Notes under the pieces: model-generated
Seen by the model: the letters and a program-made list of their open reading frames with translations, nothing else
Databases searched by the model: none
What the model was told of the DNA's origin: nothing
Assembly: GCA_030452365.1 (NCBI GenBank)
Contig: JAKDMK010000126.1
Span: forward strand, 1-6,708
Direction: 5' to 3'
Source: Nitrococcus sp.
Lineage (GTDB): Bacteria > Pseudomonadota > Gammaproteobacteria > Nitrococcales > Nitrococcaceae
Length of the DNA stretch: 6,708 nucleotides
Program-made: the position numbers and the translations under genes
Shown here: in pieces, positions 6,233 through 6,708 of the stretch
How positions within the stretch are numbered: the stretch's first letter is position 1
Layout of the letters: each line of letters starts with the position of its first letter

Positions 6233-6708
6233 ATGACGGCTGTAAGCCGACGATCCATAATGACCTTATATTCCGGGCCCAGCCAGTGCGACAGCCACCG
6301 GGTGCGGTTCGTGCTGGCGGAAAAGGGGATCGCTGCCGATGTCATCTTGGTCGACCTCGAGGAGGAGCGATCGGTGGATCTCGTCGATCTCAACCCGTAT
6401 GGGGAGGTTCCGACCTTGGTAGATCGTGACCTTATCCTGTACGATTCTAAAGTAATTAGCGAATACCTTGATGAGCGTTTCCCGCATCCGCCGCTGATGC
6501 CGGTCGATCCGGTTGCCCGGGCCAAGGCAAGGCTAGTGGTCTATCGCATCGAGCGGGATTGGTGCCGCCTTCTGATGCAGCTTGATGCGGCAGACGGCGA
6601 GACGGTGAGCGCCCTGCGTCAGGAGCTGTGGCAGAGCCTGGTGGCGAGCAACGAAGTGTTCGCATCAGGAACGCCATTTTTTCTCAGTGGCGAGCTTACT
6701 ATGATGGA
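6233..6708 (+). CDS. sspA: Stringent starvation protein A, N-terminal part (3' end outside window)
   Basis: SspA is a glutathione-transferase-fold protein that binds RNA polymerase and shifts transcription under starvation and acid stress in E. coli. The first 158 codons are present and the frame runs off the right edge, so about 50 codons are missing. The start MTAVSRRSIMTLYSGP parallels E. coli MAVAANKRSVMTLFSGP. LNPYGEVPTLVDRDL (about 53-67) is the thioredoxin-like part, and EYLDERFPHPPLMPV (about 77-91) is nearly identical to E. coli, including the surface Pro84-His85-Pro86 linked to its transcriptional role. YRIERDW near 104-110 starts the helical domain. Position 14 is Ser in the motif YSGPSQC, and Cys19 lies where GST-like proteins often have an active-site residue; SspA itself lacks GST activity. 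It lies 47 bp after petC, a neighbourhood shared by many beta/gammaproteobacteria. sspB would be expected downstream. Confidence 0.95.
   Translation, partial: MTAVSRRSIMTLYSGPSQCDSHRVRFVLAEKGIAADVILVDLEEERSVDLVDLNPYGEVPTLVDRDLILYDSKVISEYLDERFPHPPLMPVDPVARAKARLVVYRIERDWCRLLMQLDAADGETVSALRQELWQSLVASNEVFASGTPFFLSGELTMM

Overview
The window reads as ordinary chromosomal housekeeping sequence from a GC-rich gammaproteobacterium. The SspA, NIF3/YbgI and MurA products match their Escherichia coli homologues closely in length and motif numbering. The cytochrome b carries two features I associate with beta/gammaproteobacterial bc1 complexes: PVWY in place of PEWY, and 15-residue spacing of the helix-D haem histidines. 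An aerobic, phototrophic or sulfur-oxidising gammaproteobacterium (Chromatiales-like) would fit, but the genus cannot be fixed from this sequence. All genes lie on the plus strand. I see no mobile element, CRISPR array, phage gene, tRNA or rRNA.

Layout. Positions 2-253 hold the 3' end of murA (peptidoglycan precursor synthesis). hisG (302-976, short catalytic form) and hisD (1064-2401) follow, the first and last enzymes of histidine biosynthesis. A 130-bp gap with a weak hairpin/T-run leads to a NIF3/DUF34 metal-binding protein gene (2532-3290). A 163-bp gap with a second hairpin/T-run precedes petABC (3454-6185), the complete three-subunit cytochrome bc1 complex: Rieske protein, cytochrome b and cytochrome c1. 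The 5' part of sspA (6233 to window end) closes the window. No gene-free stretch exceeds about 165 bp.

How the genes work together. PetA, PetB and PetC form one membrane complex that oxidises quinol, reduces a c-type cytochrome and moves protons. Their genes are tightly packed: petA and petB overlap by 4 bp, and petB and petC are 21 bp apart. HisG and HisD act at opposite ends of one pathway. HisG lacks the C-terminal regulatory domain, so a HisZ partner must be encoded elsewhere. hisC, which I would expect after hisD in many relatives, is absent here.

The most unusual DNA-level signal is a 30-bp near-identical repeat (28/30) ahead of both hisG and hisD. The second copy also forms a perfect 10-bp inverted repeat. 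Its function is unknown. I did not find evidence for a new multi-gene system, and I regard the window as mostly conventional.
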